Assembly (NCBI GenBank): GCA_011316305.1
Contig: SAUG01000064.1
Span: forward strand, 186,001 to 250,000
DNA from: Rusavskia elegans
Lineage: Eukaryota > Ascomycota > Lecanoromycetes > Teloschistales > Teloschistaceae
Length of the DNA stretch: 64,000 nucleotides
Direction: 5' to 3'
A program made the position numbers and the translations under genes. A model generated the notes under the pieces. That model searched no databases, had not been told where the DNA came from, and saw nothing but the letters and a program-made list of their open reading frames with translations. Shown in pieces: positions 12,361 to 25,881 of the stretch; position 1 is the first letter of the stretch; each line of letters starts with the position of its first letter.

Positions 12361-13978
12361 ATTCTATCGTACTGTTAAAATTACTACTAATAGATAGTAG
12401 AAAGAATAAATATATAAATCGAAGTAGAATATATCTTTTCTTCGGCTATAATAATAAAATTGACTTTTAGTACCGTCTATAGATTTCTAATATAAAATAA
12501 GTGATTAAAATTTATATTATTAGATTCGCCGAAAATATAAAAGAAAAAAGTATCGAATTTAATTTCGACGTCTAGATATATAATAAACTTTCTAAAAAAA
12601 ACTTATAGACGATTTCTAAAAGAATTTATTATTATATTTTTTATTTTATCCATTATATTAATCGATATTTAAATCGAATTCCAATTACCTATATAAATTG
12701 AATATATTAATATTTAGTTAAAAGTTTTTTAAATCTAATATCTATATCTAATATTTACTATATTGATTGTTTTAATATTATATAAATTTATAAATAAAAC
12801 GATATCGAAATAGAAAAAAGAATTCGATACCGATAATAATAATAAAAATTTTTATTAAAATAAGAATTCAAAAGCTAATATAGCGTTAATTTTAATATTC
12901 GTAGCCGTTATAAATATAGAAGACGGAAATAATATTAAAATTATATAAATAATAGTCTATTCCGATATATAGAGTTAGCCGAATTAGACTGGCTATTTCG
13001 GGTCGGGTTTCTGTCGAACCGTCGAGAATCCGACCCGATTTTAGCGGGTCGAACCGGTTCGACTAGCTAAACGGTCGGATCCGGATCGAATCCGAATCGA
13101 ATCCGAATACCCGTTAAACCTTTTTATTTAATTATATAATAATATAATTTATTAATTCATTTATTTATTATTTATATATAAAAGTAATATAATTACGTAA
13201 TATAATTAATCTAACTAGAATCTTTCTAGCTAGCGTAGTTAACTAATTAGAATTTTTTTAAATTATTTGTAAAATTTTTATACTAGAATTATACTTTTAT
13301 ACTAGAGTTCAGCGCTAAAATCTAGTTTTAGCGGGTCGAATCGGATTAGCTAACTCGGGTTCGAAATCCGACCCGACGGCCAGCCTAAACCGAATACTAT
13401 TCCGACGCTATTAATATATAAAAAACTTTTATTTATTTTATTTTTAATAATAAATAAAAAACGATAATCGCTATAGAAATTATTATATTTATATTAAATA
13501 GTATATAGAATCTCGATTTTCTTTTAAAAGAAACTAATATTGTTATTAGTAAATGGATATTTAAAGTTAAATTAAATTTAACTAATTTCTTTAATAAATT
13601 TAAATCTAAACTGGTTATAAGAAGTTTTTTTATAAATCTAAAATATTAATTTTGAATAGACGTTCGTACTAATATTTATATTTAATTCCGTATATCTATT
13701 TTTCGCTTTTATTATTATAAAAGATATAGAATATTATAAAATAGATATTAATAACGCTTTTACTAAATCTATTTTTAGTGAAAAATCTTTTATAAAAACG
13801 CTAGACGGAGTGGACTATTATTTAAAAAAGATACTATAGATATACCGCAGTCTATAAAAATTAAAATTAATTATAAATGATTGATATTAACGATCTTTTG
13901 AGATTTTACTAGAAATAAAATTTAATTAATATATCGCCGATCTGTATTTTTTCGTTTATAATAAAAAGGAAATCTTGT
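12361..13978 (+). pseudogene. C2 copia integrase/reverse transcriptase relic
   Basis: This continues the C2 reading interrupted at 6,037; homology to C1 (1,690-2,950) runs straight through. The MITE 12,985-13,387 interrupts it. From about 13,550 the frames show W-I-F-K-V-K, then D-I-N-N-A-F, then V-K-T-L-D-G-V-D in plus-strand order, the copia reverse transcriptase series. It ends where the G1 LTR begins, before the active-site YVDD region, which resumes at 26,300. Numerous stops are present. Confidence 0.65.
12985..13387. mobile_element. hAT-type MITE in C2
   Basis: This 403-bp element has TAGACTGGCT / CCAGCCTA ends and 8-bp duplications AGCCGAAT (12,977-12,984) and AACCGAAT (13,388-13,395), one G/A difference. 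The centre contains 'ctagctagcgtagttaa', shared with the MITEs at 643-1,068 and 25,289-25,753, which defines a subfamily. Confidence 0.8.
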
Positions 13979-14389
13979 TATTACGTCTACGATTCCACGG
14001 AAATATTAACGATAGATTAGCTTGGTAAAGAACTAATTATCGTAGAGCCGCGCTAGCCGCCTAAACCGCTTTTATAAATCGATACTAAGTATCTACGACC
14101 GCCTTTAGCTATAGCGGCTACTTTTATCTATATATATCGTTTTCTATTTCTATTAGATAGCTTTATTTATTAGTTATTAATATAATTACTAAATACTATC
14201 TCTGTTTCCCTTTTACTATTAACTATATAACGAAGATATTTCGTAATATTATAAATTTATTTCTACGGCTATATAAAACTCGTTACGACAATTTATACTA
14301 GAGTTCTTTTACTATATAGTAATTCGAGCTACGTCTATAACTATAGCTAGGCTCGAACGTAACGTCTTCTAATATATAGAGACGTTATA
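13979..14389 (+). repeat. G1 5' LTR
   Basis: This is a 411-bp LTR starting TATTACGTC and ending GACGTTATA, mutated forms of TG...CA ends. It is the same family, in reverse orientation, as the G2 LTRs and the solo LTR at 28,282-29,269. It contains the conserved GC-rich segment 'gagccgcgctagccgcc' (about 14,045-14,061). Confidence 0.75.
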
Positions 14390-15438
14390 TTTAAAAAACT
14401 CTGAAAAATAGATAAAAATTAGATTTTTATCTAATTAACGTTATTTAAATAATTTATAGAATTATCAGTCGATTTAGAAACTACTAGAAATATTTTTTTA
14501 TAAAACTATATAAAATAGTTTAATATCTTTTTAATTAGAAAAACGAAACTCTATTTTATAGAAAATATTTACGTTATAGATACTATTAAGGTTAAATAGT
14601 AGACTAGGCTACTACAGATACGAAATAATAGATATAAAGAAAAATAGTTTTCGATATTATAAAAATATATAGAGATACGTATTTTAATATCTTTTAGCTT
14701 ATAAAATAGAATTTAAAGATCGAATAGATAACGATATAGATTAAAATAGAAAGCTATCTATTTAGGATATCTAAAAAATTCGCCGGAATAAAAAAGATTT
14801 ATAATATTTTTACTCGGAAATAGTAAACTAATAAAAAAGTAGCTACTATAAACGAAATTCTATAACTAATAGAAAAGTTCTAGAATATATTAAAGAAACC
14901 GGAAAGAAAGTTACTTTTATCGGATTATATCTATAAAGATTATAATTTTTATAATAAATTCCGATAAACTAAAAGCTAGGCTAATTTATAGATTAAAAAA
15001 GAAATAATCGAAAATATTATAATATTATATCGATTATGATTTTATAAAAAAATATATACGCTAATTCAAGTTAAAAATAAAATAACTAGTTATATTTATT
15101 TCTAAAAAAAATAAAAACTTTCGGCATTACGTCGATTTTAGAAAATTTCACGTAGTAATATATAAAAATAAATCCTCTTTTCCACTTTTCGTAGATTTTA
15201 AAAATAGAATTAGAAAAGTAAAATAGTTTATAAAATTAAACTTTAGAAATACTTTTAATTTATTAAAAATTAAAAAAGGAAATAAATAAAAGATTATATT
15301 TAATATAAAGTACGAACTGATCGAATATTTAGTAATTTCTTTTAAATTAATAAAAATATCTACGACGTTATATTATACAGTTAATAAAAGATTATATAAC
15401 TATTTTAAGATCTTTAATATAGTTTTTATAGACGATAT
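14390..15438 (+). pseudogene. G1 gypsy gag/reverse transcriptase relic
   Basis: From about 15,100 the frame shows F-R-H-Y-V-D-F-R-K and then a P-L-F block. At about 15,225-15,350 come a K-L-N-F-R-N-T-F-N-like block, then I-F-N-I-K-Y and I-E-Y-L-V-I-S-F. The piece ends with N-I-V-F-I-D-D, the gypsy Y-x-D-D active site. This is the standard order of a Ty3/gypsy reverse transcriptase. The hAT H2 is inserted immediately after the two Asp codons, and the reading resumes at 24,105. Upstream 14,390-14,950 is less clear and may be gag-like. Stops are frequent. Confidence 0.65.
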
Positions 15439-18400
15439 TAGACTGGCTATTTCGGTATATATTTCTATCGATACTTCGGAAATCCGATCCGAGTTTTAGC
15501 GAATCGGTTTAACCCGACCTACTAAACGGTTCGGGTCGGTTCCTAATATTAGAACCGAGAGTCGGATTAGATTATAAAGTAGAAACTAATAGAAATCTAA
15601 TCTAATTTAATTTATAATTATATTAGATTATCGAATACTATAGTTTTTATAAACGATTATTACTTTAGATATATTATTTCTTTTAATTATAGTATATATA
15701 TTAGGTAATATAAAATAAAATAAATTTTATTTAATACTAGCTAATATAACGGCCGGAATCTATATTATTTTTTTCTAGAAAAATTCTAGACTATATAACT
15801 TTTTTCTATATCTTTTAATTCTATAATATTTGGTTATTAACTAGTTTATTCTTTTCTAACTATATCTCTAAGTTCTTTATTAGATTTTTAATAAACTAAG
15901 TATTTTTAGTTTAAATATTAATTTATTTAGCGTAAATTACTACTAGATTAATATTTAAAATATAGAAATATAGTCGTATATAAATAGTAATATATTAAAG
16001 TAATATATTCATCTACTAGATAAATAATAATATATATTTCTATAGAATTTTATAGAATCGCTATCGCCGTATTCTATATTTTAATAATCCAGGCCGAAAG
16101 AAATTCTCTAGCGATATTTTTGAAGATTTCGCGGTATAGTTTAGTAAATAGTACTTTTAGAATTAGATTACAAAAACCTTCTAGTAGTAATAGATATCTC
16201 GGAAAGTAATAGTATTAATCTTTTATTTTTAATTCTACCGATTAATTAGCTAGATATTTTAGAATATATTATTCTAAAATATTATCTTTACTATTATACT
16301 AGCGGATTTTCTTTTCTTTTATCCGATTCTATTACTTTCAATTTTTTCTAGATTTCTATAAATCGGTTTCGTAATATTTTTATATATTAGAATATCTTTT
16401 AGCGCTATTATATAGTTTATTATATTACTTTAATACATTATTAGTCCGATTAGTATATACTATAATAACGTTTATATAATATAATAAATAGAACGATAAA
16501 TAATATAATACGATATATATTATATTAGGAATTTATAATAATAGTTAGTAGATAAAAAAAGAAGATCGAAAGTAAAATTTAGTTAATTAATATAATCGTC
16601 GGCTAGATTTCGGCTAAAAAAAACGAGTCTATATATTTTTATATACTTTAAGCTACTATTTTATATATATTTTTTCTAATTATAATTATATTATTCTATT
16701 ATATTATCTACGCTTTTATTTAGAATTCCGCTATATCTAAATTAAAATTACTATCTATAAAACCTAAATCGATTATAAACCGCGAACGCGGTAAAAAGTA
16801 GTCGGAATCTAAAAATACATTCTATAAAAAATAAAGTATAGATTATATTACTATATATAAACGTTTCTTAAAACTAAAGGATATCAATATATAGAAAGAT
16901 ATAAATCCAAGTACTAAAGCCCTTTTAAAATAAAACGTTAAAAACGAAAAGACGGACTATAAAGTTAATAAAAGGCTTTATAGTAATATAATAGAGTAAT
17001 ATAGACTATATTAAATACTGATCTATAAATAGTATTATACTATAAAACTGAGCTCTATAATAAAATTTATTAAAAAAAAGCGGAAGAAATAATATTTATC
17101 GACTAGATAAAATAGGAACGGAAAAAAGTAATATATTAATATATTAAATTAAAATAATATATTAAATATAAATAGAAATATCTGATTTATAATTATTTAT
17201 TTCTAATATATCTTTAAATCTATTATAGCTACTAATAGTACAAGCGAAGTAATTTTAACTAAATATATCAATTTAATTATTAATTTTATCTAATAATAAA
17301 TAATCTATTATAATAGTTTTAAAGATTTTAAAACCGTTAAAGTACTAGAATTCCTATAAAAATAGTCGAAATTTAATAAAGAATTTAGTAATAGTAGTAA
17401 TACGGCTAATATAGCTATCGAGTTTTCGTATAAAAAGAAAAAAGAAAATACTAATAATATTATCGAAATTAATAATAAAAACTAGATAGTAGACAAATAT
17501 TCTACTAAATAAAATAATATTAAATTCGAAGATAATAGAAATTTAGCTGGAAGTATTAACTTTAATTAAAATAAAAATAAAAATAAAAATAAAGATAAAA
17601 ATATAGAAAAGAAAGAGAATATAAAAGGAAAGACAGAGGCCGAAAACGATAAAAATAAAGATATAAAGAAAATTATTAAGTTTTTTAACTAGTTTAACTA
17701 GTTACCTATATCTAGGAATAGTAGATTTAGATAAATATATTATATCGATATATTACTATATTATTTATAAAAGAATAAATTTTATTTAAAGAAAATTTTT
17801 TAATATAAATTTATAAATGAAAATTCTTTAAATTTATAGATTTTAATAATAATTCTAAAAAAAATTTATATTTAGATTAATTTCTTTAAAATATTTTTAA
17901 ATTCCTTTTAAAAGAAATTCTATTTTCTAGATAAAATTCTATTTTTTAATTCTATCCGGTTATAGTATTTAATTATTATTATCTACTATATTTTTTCCTT
18001 AAATTATTTAGATTCGATTTTATCGATAAATTCTTTTTATAAAACTAAAAGTCTATTCTATTCCTACTAAAAATATTAGATAAATAAAAATATTATAAAC
18101 TATCTACGCTAGTTTTAGAAAGTTTAAAGTATTATTTTTTTAAAATATCTAATTTAGATTTTCCTCGGTAATATTAGCGCGAAGATATCGATTAGCTTCG
18201 GAAACAGCTGTTCGAGGATACTAGAATTATCGAAGAATACTATTTAAAATAAATAAAATAGATTTTAGACTAATTAATAAAGTTATAATATATTACTTTT
18301 TTATATTATTTTATTTTCCTCTATATAGCTGGTTTTAGACTTTAATAGATTAATAAAAGCTCTATAGTATTTATTAAAATATTTTTTAAATTTATCCCGA

Positions 18401-20682
18401 TATCTATTTTTATATTTTAAAAAGTTTTCTATTTTTTTATTATTATTTTCTTTATTCTAGTTTTAATAAAAGCTAAATTTTACTATAGAATCTAAATTAT
18501 TCGTAATATTATAAATTAATCTATCTTTATTTTTAGTATAAAAATAATACTTCGTAAACTTTATATTAATATTATTTCTTTATTAATATAATTTAATAAT
18601 CGAACTACTTTTTCTATTTTAGAAAGGAAATCGAAAATAGTACTATAAAGTCGGAATATTAAATGAATTCTATTATTTATAGTTTTTAAAACTAATAAAA
18701 TAATTTTACAGAACGGCTATAGTATACTATCTATAAAGAGAAAAAATAACTATTTATCTATATTAAAGGTAATTTCTTATATTTATAGATCTTGCGTATT
18801 TTTTTCTATAAATTTATAAATAAAATAATATAGTTAATATATCCGATAAATTATAAAAAATATCGAATTTTATCGATTATAAATATCTTAAATTATATTT
18901 CTAGATTAGAAATCAAGATCGATCTTTTTTTAAATTTTTTTAAAGCGAAACTTATATTAAAAAGAGATAGAGATATAGACTATAATAGCACGAGCCTAAA
19001 ATAAATATTAGTTTTATAACTTCTAAATTTATATTATCTATATATTATACTTTTTTTACGATATTAGATAGACTAGTACTGATATTTCTAATTTATTTAT
19101 TATTTAGTTTTTAGATAAAATCGTCGCTAGTCATTTATAGTCTAATAGTTTTAATAAAATTTTAGACTATTAGATTGATTATATAAACTAGGCAAGGTAG
19201 AGAGTTTTAGACTCGATTCTATCGGCTATTAAACCGAGTAAAAGTCTTTATAAACTTTTTTTTAACGTACTATTAGAACTGGTATTATTAATAATAATAT
19301 CTAGAAGTTTCGGCCTAAGTTAGAAAAATTCTAAAAGTTTTAAAAGTTCCTAGTACTATAAATAGCTAAAGTAATTAATAGAAAAAAATATAAATCTAAT
19401 TAGACGATTCCAAAGTTAAAATTAAGTATTAATCTAATATACTAGTATTTCTTAATACGCGACATGCTATAGATTTAACCAGATATCTAATATAAAGGAA
19501 ATACGTTTTAAAGTTTTTAAAGCAGATTTAATCTACTCGTAGATAATATTATAGCCGTCGAAAACTATCTATATAAATTATATACGGCCGATAAATTTTA
19601 TATCTAGACGAAGTACTTATAGTAGTAGTCTAAATCTTTTATTTTCGATAGTTTAGACTAGTAGATTTAGATTTAAAAAAGTTTTATATAGGTATTTATT
19701 CTATACAGTTTAGTTAAAAGTGGATTCGAATTTAATATAGTTTTTTTTTCTATAATTAAAATAAGTTTTATATTACCTCTTTATATTACTATTAGCTATT
19801 TACGCGAATAAATATTACTTTAATAAAAAACTATAAATTATATTATATAATTCTTTAATAAACGATAATAGAAAGATATTTTTTTATAGTAGATATATTA
19901 GAAGAATTCGAGGCTATAAAATAGTTAAACGTCTTAGAATAGTTTTTATATATAATTTTAAAGAGACTATCTATTATTAAAGCTATCTAGTAGAACTTTT
20001 ACTACTATTTCGACTATATTTATTCTATAGTTTTCCTCGACTAAAAAAGATTAATTAATTTTCTATAGAATTTATTTTTAATACCGATAGCTATAGAAAT
20101 ACTAAATTACTAATATTCGAATTCCTTATAGTAAACTAGATTCTATAAAATATATCTATTATTATTTTAAAAGACTAGTATTAGATAGTCGGTTCGAATT
20201 TTATTAGCTATATTTTTAATAATCTATCTTTATTTTTTATATAATCGATTGATTTTTAATAGTATAATATTTATAGATCGGCTTACTACCTGGTTTATAG
20301 ACTAGCTAGGATAGATTTTATCTTAAAAGAAAAATCTATCGGAAAGAATTTCGCTAGATATATGGATTTAGAAAACGGAAAAATAAAAATTAATTAAAAG
20401 ATTAAATATTTTATATTAGTTTTAACATAGTATTAATGAAATTTATATTTAGATAATAAATAATATTAAAGAGTCATATAGATATATAAGTATTAACTTT
20501 ATTTTTATTTATTATTTAGTAGTAAGAAATCGATATCTATTTAAATAGTATCTGAAATATTAATATAACTATATAATAAAAGCGGGGATTTCTTAAAATT
20601 ATAATATAGGATAGAAGGTTTTAGTAGTCTTAATAGGTCGAACCTAGGAACCCGGGTTTAACCCGGAATCGAATTAGTTTAG

Positions 20683-21091
20683 TATAACGTCCCTATATAT
20701 TAGAGAGCGTTACGTTCGAGCCTAGCTACAGCCGTAGACGTAGTTCGAGCTACTAAATAGTAAAGGAGTCCTAGTATAGATTATTATAACCAATCCTATA
20801 TAGCCGTAGAAGTATAGTTACGATATTATAAAGTATCTTTATTATAAAATAATTAAAAAGAGAATAGTAAAAACGTATTTAATAATTATATTAATAACTA
20901 ATAAAAGAAGTTATCTATTAGAATAATAAGCGATATATATAATAAAAGTAGCTATAAAAGCCGATAGATAGCCGTCTACTAAAAGTCCCGTTAGAAAAGA
21001 CAGCTATAGCGGCTATAGGCGGCTATAGATAATTAGATTCGTTTATCTAACTAATCTTTTAGAGAACCTCTATAGAATTATAGATATAATA
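20683..21091 (-). repeat. G2 LTR, left
   Basis: The 409-bp repeat aligns end to end with 23,613-24,019. The last 15 bases show the mutation pattern: ATTATAGATATAATA here against GTCGTGGACGTAACA in the other LTR. There are seven differences, all G-to-A or C-to-T, with both strands affected. Confidence 0.85.
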
Positions 21092-23612
21092 CGGCCCTTC
21101 TATATCGCTTTTTACCTAGTATAAAAACCGTCTACGGGGTATAAAAAAGGGTTTTTTTCTTTTTTTTTTTTTTTCCTTTATTAATACTTTTATTATATAT
21201 TCTTAAAGAGGAAATCGACTAAAATTATTTCGTTATATCTAGTAAAAAGAAGTTATAATATTTCCTCTTTATTCTCTTTATATCTATAATCCTTTAAAAG
21301 AGTATAAAGTCGAAGTTAGTAGTAATATTTATAGTAAATATACTCGGGTTTAGAAATCCTATAATCTTCTAATATTTAATACTATCTATTTATTATTTAT
21401 TTTATTTCTTTATTTCTACTAAATTTCTTAGAGAAATATTTTAAAAATAAAAAGAATAAACTTCGTTTTAATATTATAGGTATTTTTAATAAATATTCCG
21501 AAGCTTATTATTATATCGAACCCTTTTTTAATTCTAAAAAAGAAATTTATAATAAACGTTTAGCCTAGAAATTAGATTTTCGTCGACTCTTTAGTAAATA
21601 AAAGTATTTTATTATTTATTATCGCGCTTTAGATAAATATAAAAGTAATTTTATCGTTTAGAAATAACGCGTACTTTTTTATTTTAATAAATTTAATAAT
21701 CCTGTTATATTCTACTCCTCTGTTAGTTTTACGCTAGTTATATAAAAAACGTCTATTAAATCGATACCTATATTTAATTCGGATAATCTAGATCGGTTTT
21801 TAAAAGATATTAATTTCTTTTAATTTCTAGAAACTACGGGTTTTTAAAAAAGGTTTAATAAAAGGCTTTTTCTTTACTATTTTCGGCGTCTAAATTATAT
21901 ATCTATATTATAAATTACTTTAGATTCCTCTAATAATCTAGCTAAATCTAGTTCTTTAGCTATTATCTTGTTCTATAATAATAAATATAGGTACTTATCG
22001 AATTTATTATTTTTTAATTAAATATTTAATATTAGGTCCGGTATTTCTTTATTTTAATCTATTTAGTTCGGTTTATAGTATTCGATTTTATCTATAGCTT
22101 TAACTATACTCTAGTATATCTTTTTAATATAGTTTATTTAAAGCTATTAGATTATTTTTCTACTTTTATTATATTTTTAGTAAGTTATTAAAAGAAGTAA
22201 TAGTATTTTTTCTAAATTTTTATTTTCTAAACTTTTCCGCCTTCTTTAAATATTCGGTCTAAATCTTTAATTTCTTTATAGTTTATTATTAAAATAACGT
22301 CTATTTCTTTATATAAAAGGTTTTTATAAACTAGGAGGTATATTATTTATAGTTCTATTTTTTTACCGACGGTACTTCCTTTTATAGGTTTTCTTAAAAT
22401 TAATTCTTTCTATTCGTTTTCTAAAAAAATATAATTTCTTTAGCTTTTAATTATAGTAAAACTTGCTGTTTTAATTAATCTATATTTTATTTTAACTTCG
22501 ATATCGAGTATTCTATTATCTATTATTATTCGTCTTTAGAAATATCTTTTAATTTTATTATAGAATCTCTTTATAACTTTATTTTCTTTTTTTCTATTTA
22601 CGAAAGCTATTATTTATTAACTTCCGATTTTAATATTAAGCGCTACTATAAAATGTTCTTCGGTTTTATATAATTCGAAATCGAATATTAATTTTATTTT
22701 CTATATTTTTTTTAGTTTTTTAGAAAACTATCTAATCTCTTCTTTATCCGATAAGTAAATAGGATAACTATTATTATAATAGACTAACTAGTTTTTTACT
22801 ATATATTTATCGGGTAATTTCTTTATTATTTCAAAAAAGTATTTAGTTATTTTAGTTACTTTTTTAGTTAGATAATTCTTTTTAAAGTATTCTGTTTTTC
22901 TATATAAATAATAAACTTTAGTTTATAATTCTTTAGTTTCGGTATTATTAAATTCTATCGGGTTTCTTTTAGGCTTTTTTTTAGCGGGTTCTATTTTATT
23001 AAGCGTATATTTATCTAAGTATATTATGTACTACCTAGTATTAATTCTTATTATAAACTCGATAAAATCTATTAACGAATCTAGTTTTATAATTATTATT
23101 ATAGTTTTTTTAATTTTTATTTAGAATCCTTTATAGAAATAGACTTTTAAAGTTAAATCTTCCTAGTCTATCTTATAAGCTAATATTCTAAACTAAATAG
23201 TATAGATAGCTATCGACTTCTACTATTTTAGAACTATTAGTCTTTTATCTATTATTCTATCCTTATTATTATTTCCGAAAGCTTCTTTTATAACTATAAT
23301 AAAATTACCGAAAGTATAGAAGATTTATATTATTTTATTTTCTTTTTATCCTTCCGGGTTATCGAAATAATCTTCTATTTAAAGCTATATCTAATTAAAG
23401 GTAGTTTCTCCTAGATATAATATTATAAATAAAATCTTAACTATTTCGTTTAGAAACTGGTTTATATATAAAACGAAGTAGATACTTATCTAAATAACCT
23501 ATTACTTTAAAGATTCTTTATCTTTTTTATAGACGTTTAGTATTACTGCTTTAATAGTATTATTTCGATCTATAGATCGGGATATCGAGACTAATATAGT
23601 AAATTATTAAAA

Positions 23613-24019
23613 TATAATATCTCTATATATTAGAGGGCTTTATACTTAAGTCTAGCTATAGCTATAGATATAATCCGAGCTACTAAATAGTAAAAGAGTC
23701 CTAGTATAAATTATTATAACTAATTTTATATAGCCGTAGAAGTACGGTTACGATATTACGAGATATCCATATTATAAAGTAATTAAGAAGAGAATAGTAG
23801 AGATATATTTAATAATTATACTAACGACTAATAAGAGAAACTATCTATAGGAGTAATAAGCGATATATATAGGAAAAATAGCCGTAAAAGCCGATAGGTA
23901 GCCGTCTACTAAAAGTCCCGTTAAAAAGAGCGGCTATAGCGGCTATAGGCGGCTATAGATAATTAGGCTCGCTTGTCTAACTAATCTTTCAGAGAATTTC
24001 TATAGTCGTGGACGTAACA
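23613..24019 (-). repeat. G2 LTR, right
   Basis: The 407-bp partner of 20,683-21,091 ends in an unmutated GACGTAACA. On the minus strand this is the 5' LTR, and the gag-like region follows it directly. Confidence 0.85.
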
Positions 24020-24104
24020 TTTAGTATCTAGAAAAGTCGGAACCGATTCGATTCGAATCCGGGATACGAACCTGGATTTAAAACCCGATCCGACGGCCAG
24101 ACTA

Positions 24105-25288
24105 GACGACGTACTAATATTTTCTAGAACGAAAGATAAATATAAAAAGTATATTGAATAAAATATTTTAAAGATTTTAAAAATATAACTTTAGAATTAA
24201 GAAAAAAATCGAAATTTTTTAAAAAAGAAATATGCTTTATAAATTATATAATTAAGCTAGAAAATATTATATTAAAAGCTAGTAAATTAAAAGTAAAAAA
24301 AAAAATAGCCAGTTTTAAAAAATAAAAAAAATATCTAAAATTATTTTAGATTTATTGATTCTACAAGAATATAATAGAAAGATATATAAAAAAAACTAAC
24401 TTTTTAATAAATCTACTACGAAATAATCAAACTTTCTAGTAGATATAAATAGAAAATGAAAAGTTTAAAAAATTTAAATAAAATTTCGCTAATAAAGGTT
24501 AGACTGGTCGTCGGATCGAATTTCGAACTCGGGTTTATATCCCGATTTCGAATTAAATCGGTTTCGATTTTTCTAGATATCGAATCGAATCGGTTTCGAT
24601 TTTTCTAAATACCGAACCGATTCGATTCCGGGTTAAATTCGAATTCTCGGGTTTAATCTACGAAAATTACTAAAATCTAGTATAAAAATATAATTATAGT
24701 ATAAAAGTAATATCTATCTATTTTTAATTTGTTTAATTAAAAGAAATAAATTATCTATATATATTATCTAGAGATAAAACTAACTATTTAATTCTGTATT
24801 ATATTAATTTTAGTATTATTTTATAATTATTATAATATTCTATTTTATTTAATAGATTTAATAGATCGAATTAAATTTCTATCGGTTTCTATTTTAAAAT
24901 CTAATCCGATTTTCGGTTCTAATTTTAAGAACCGATCTATATTATTTAATAGATCGAGTTAAACTAACTCGCTAAAATTTAGATCGAATTCTCGAAATAT
25001 TAACGGACGTCCTCTATAAATAGAGTACTCGGGTTATATATAATATTAAAAAATAGATTATTCAAATACTATTCTATGAAATTAATATCTATAAAAGTTA
25101 ATTATATAACGATAGATTAAAAAATGTTAGTAACAGTAGTAGATTCAATATATTAGAGAATATATATAAAAGAAATATTAAAAAAGGTAATAATTTATAT
25201 AGATTATAAAAATCTCTTATCGCTTTTAATAGAAAAAAAATTTAATTAAAGATAATTAAAATAGATAAAAGAAATTATATACTACGAT
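24105..25288 (+). pseudogene. G1 gypsy reverse transcriptase/RNase H relic (split)
   Basis: The sequence resumes with D-D-V-L-I-F-S-R-T-K-D, the gypsy D-D-I-L-I-F-S block. K-S-K-F-F and an I-N-Y-I-I block follow by 24,260. After the insert 24,500-25,017 the RNase H frame shows N-Y-I-T-I-D, an M-L-x-x-V-V-D block and I-Y-I-D-Y-K-N-L (about 25,080-25,210). These are degraded gypsy RNase H motifs. The coding sequence is unusable because of stops. Confidence 0.65.
24500..25017. mobile_element. hAT-type non-autonomous element in G1
   Basis: It begins TAGACTGGTCG with CpG-rich subterminal repeats like those at the right end of H0 (12,181-12,360, reverse complement). The right end is badly decayed; I place it at about 25,017 from the size of H0 and from where gypsy RNase H sequence resumes. 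The flanks ATAAAGGT and ATAAATAG are only a partial 8-bp match. Confidence 0.55.
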
Positions 25289-25753
25289 TAGATTGGCCGG
25301 TTCGGATCGGATTTTCGTCGAACTATCGAGTACTCGATCTAATTTCAGTAATCCGACTCGGATCCGACCCGGGTTTTAGCGGGTCGAATCCGGATCGGAT
25401 TATTTAATAACTCGATCCGGATCCGATCTATTATTATAATATAATTAATATATAATCATTTTAATAATTAAATAAAAATATTTTATCTAAATAATATATT
25501 TAGTTTTACTATAGACTTTCTAGCTAGCGTAGTTAATTAATTAGAATTATTTTATTAAATTTATATATAAATTATACTAGCTTTATACTTTTATATTAAA
25601 GTTTAATACTAAAATTCAATTTTAGTAGATCGGATCGGATTATAATTTAGAACCCGAAATCCGGTTAGATCGGATTATATTTTAATCTAACCCGATTCGA
25701 ATCGAGTCGGATTAGCTAATCCGAGTTCGAAACCCGACCCGACGGCCAGTCTA
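25289..25753. mobile_element. hAT-type MITE in G1
   Basis: This 465-bp element has ends TAGATTGGCC and GGCCAGTCTA and the same internal 'tagctagcgtagttaatta' block as 12,985-13,387. Subterminal CCGATCC / GGGTCGG repeats are strong. Its flanks (ACTACGAT / AAACAGAT) do not form a clear 8-bp duplication, so the borders rest on family similarity. Confidence 0.7.
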
Positions 25754-25881
25754 AAACAGATAAATTTCTAGAAAAATAGAAAGGATTCCCGGAAAAAGAA
25801 AATATTTAGAAATCTAGAATATATTTTAAATACGTATAAAGAATATTAAGAAAGTTTAGAAAAACGATATAAAAAAGACCG

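Larger units (their letters stand above)
20683..24019 (-). mobile_element. Ty3/gypsy-family element G2 (non-autonomous)
   Basis: The element is 3,337 bp with LTRs at 20,683-21,091 and 23,613-24,019 and a perfect 5-bp target duplication TTTAG (20,678-20,682; 24,020-24,024) inside H2. The LTR family is that of G1. The 2.5-kb interior reads on the minus strand as gag-like sequence near 22,700-23,580, including a zinc-knuckle-like stretch near 22,880-22,930. No reverse transcriptase blocks were found, so it looks internally deleted and dependent on relatives. Every frame is broken by stops. Confidence 0.75.
15439..24104 (-). mobile_element. Full-size hAT transposon H2, interrupted by G2
   Basis: The ends are TAGACTGGCT and GGCCAGACTA. 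The 8-bp duplications GACGATAT (15,431-15,438) and GACGACGT (24,105-24,112) differ by one C/T and one G/A. Minus G2 (3,337 bp) it is about 5.3 kb and co-linear with H1, with transposase relics on the minus strand (roughly 17,800-20,300) and the plus-strand Asp/Lys-tailed frame. It lies inside the gypsy G1 reverse transcriptase. Confidence 0.8.

Noticed and set aside
20700..20730. A tRNA B-box-like string in the gypsy LTRs ('cgttcgagcctagc').
   Set aside because: It lies in all LTR copies, no cloverleaf or A box can be formed around it, and the context is clearly an LTR.
25281..25761. An 8-bp target repeat for the MITE at 25,289-25,753.
   Set aside because: Flanks match at only four positions; no repeat is claimed there.
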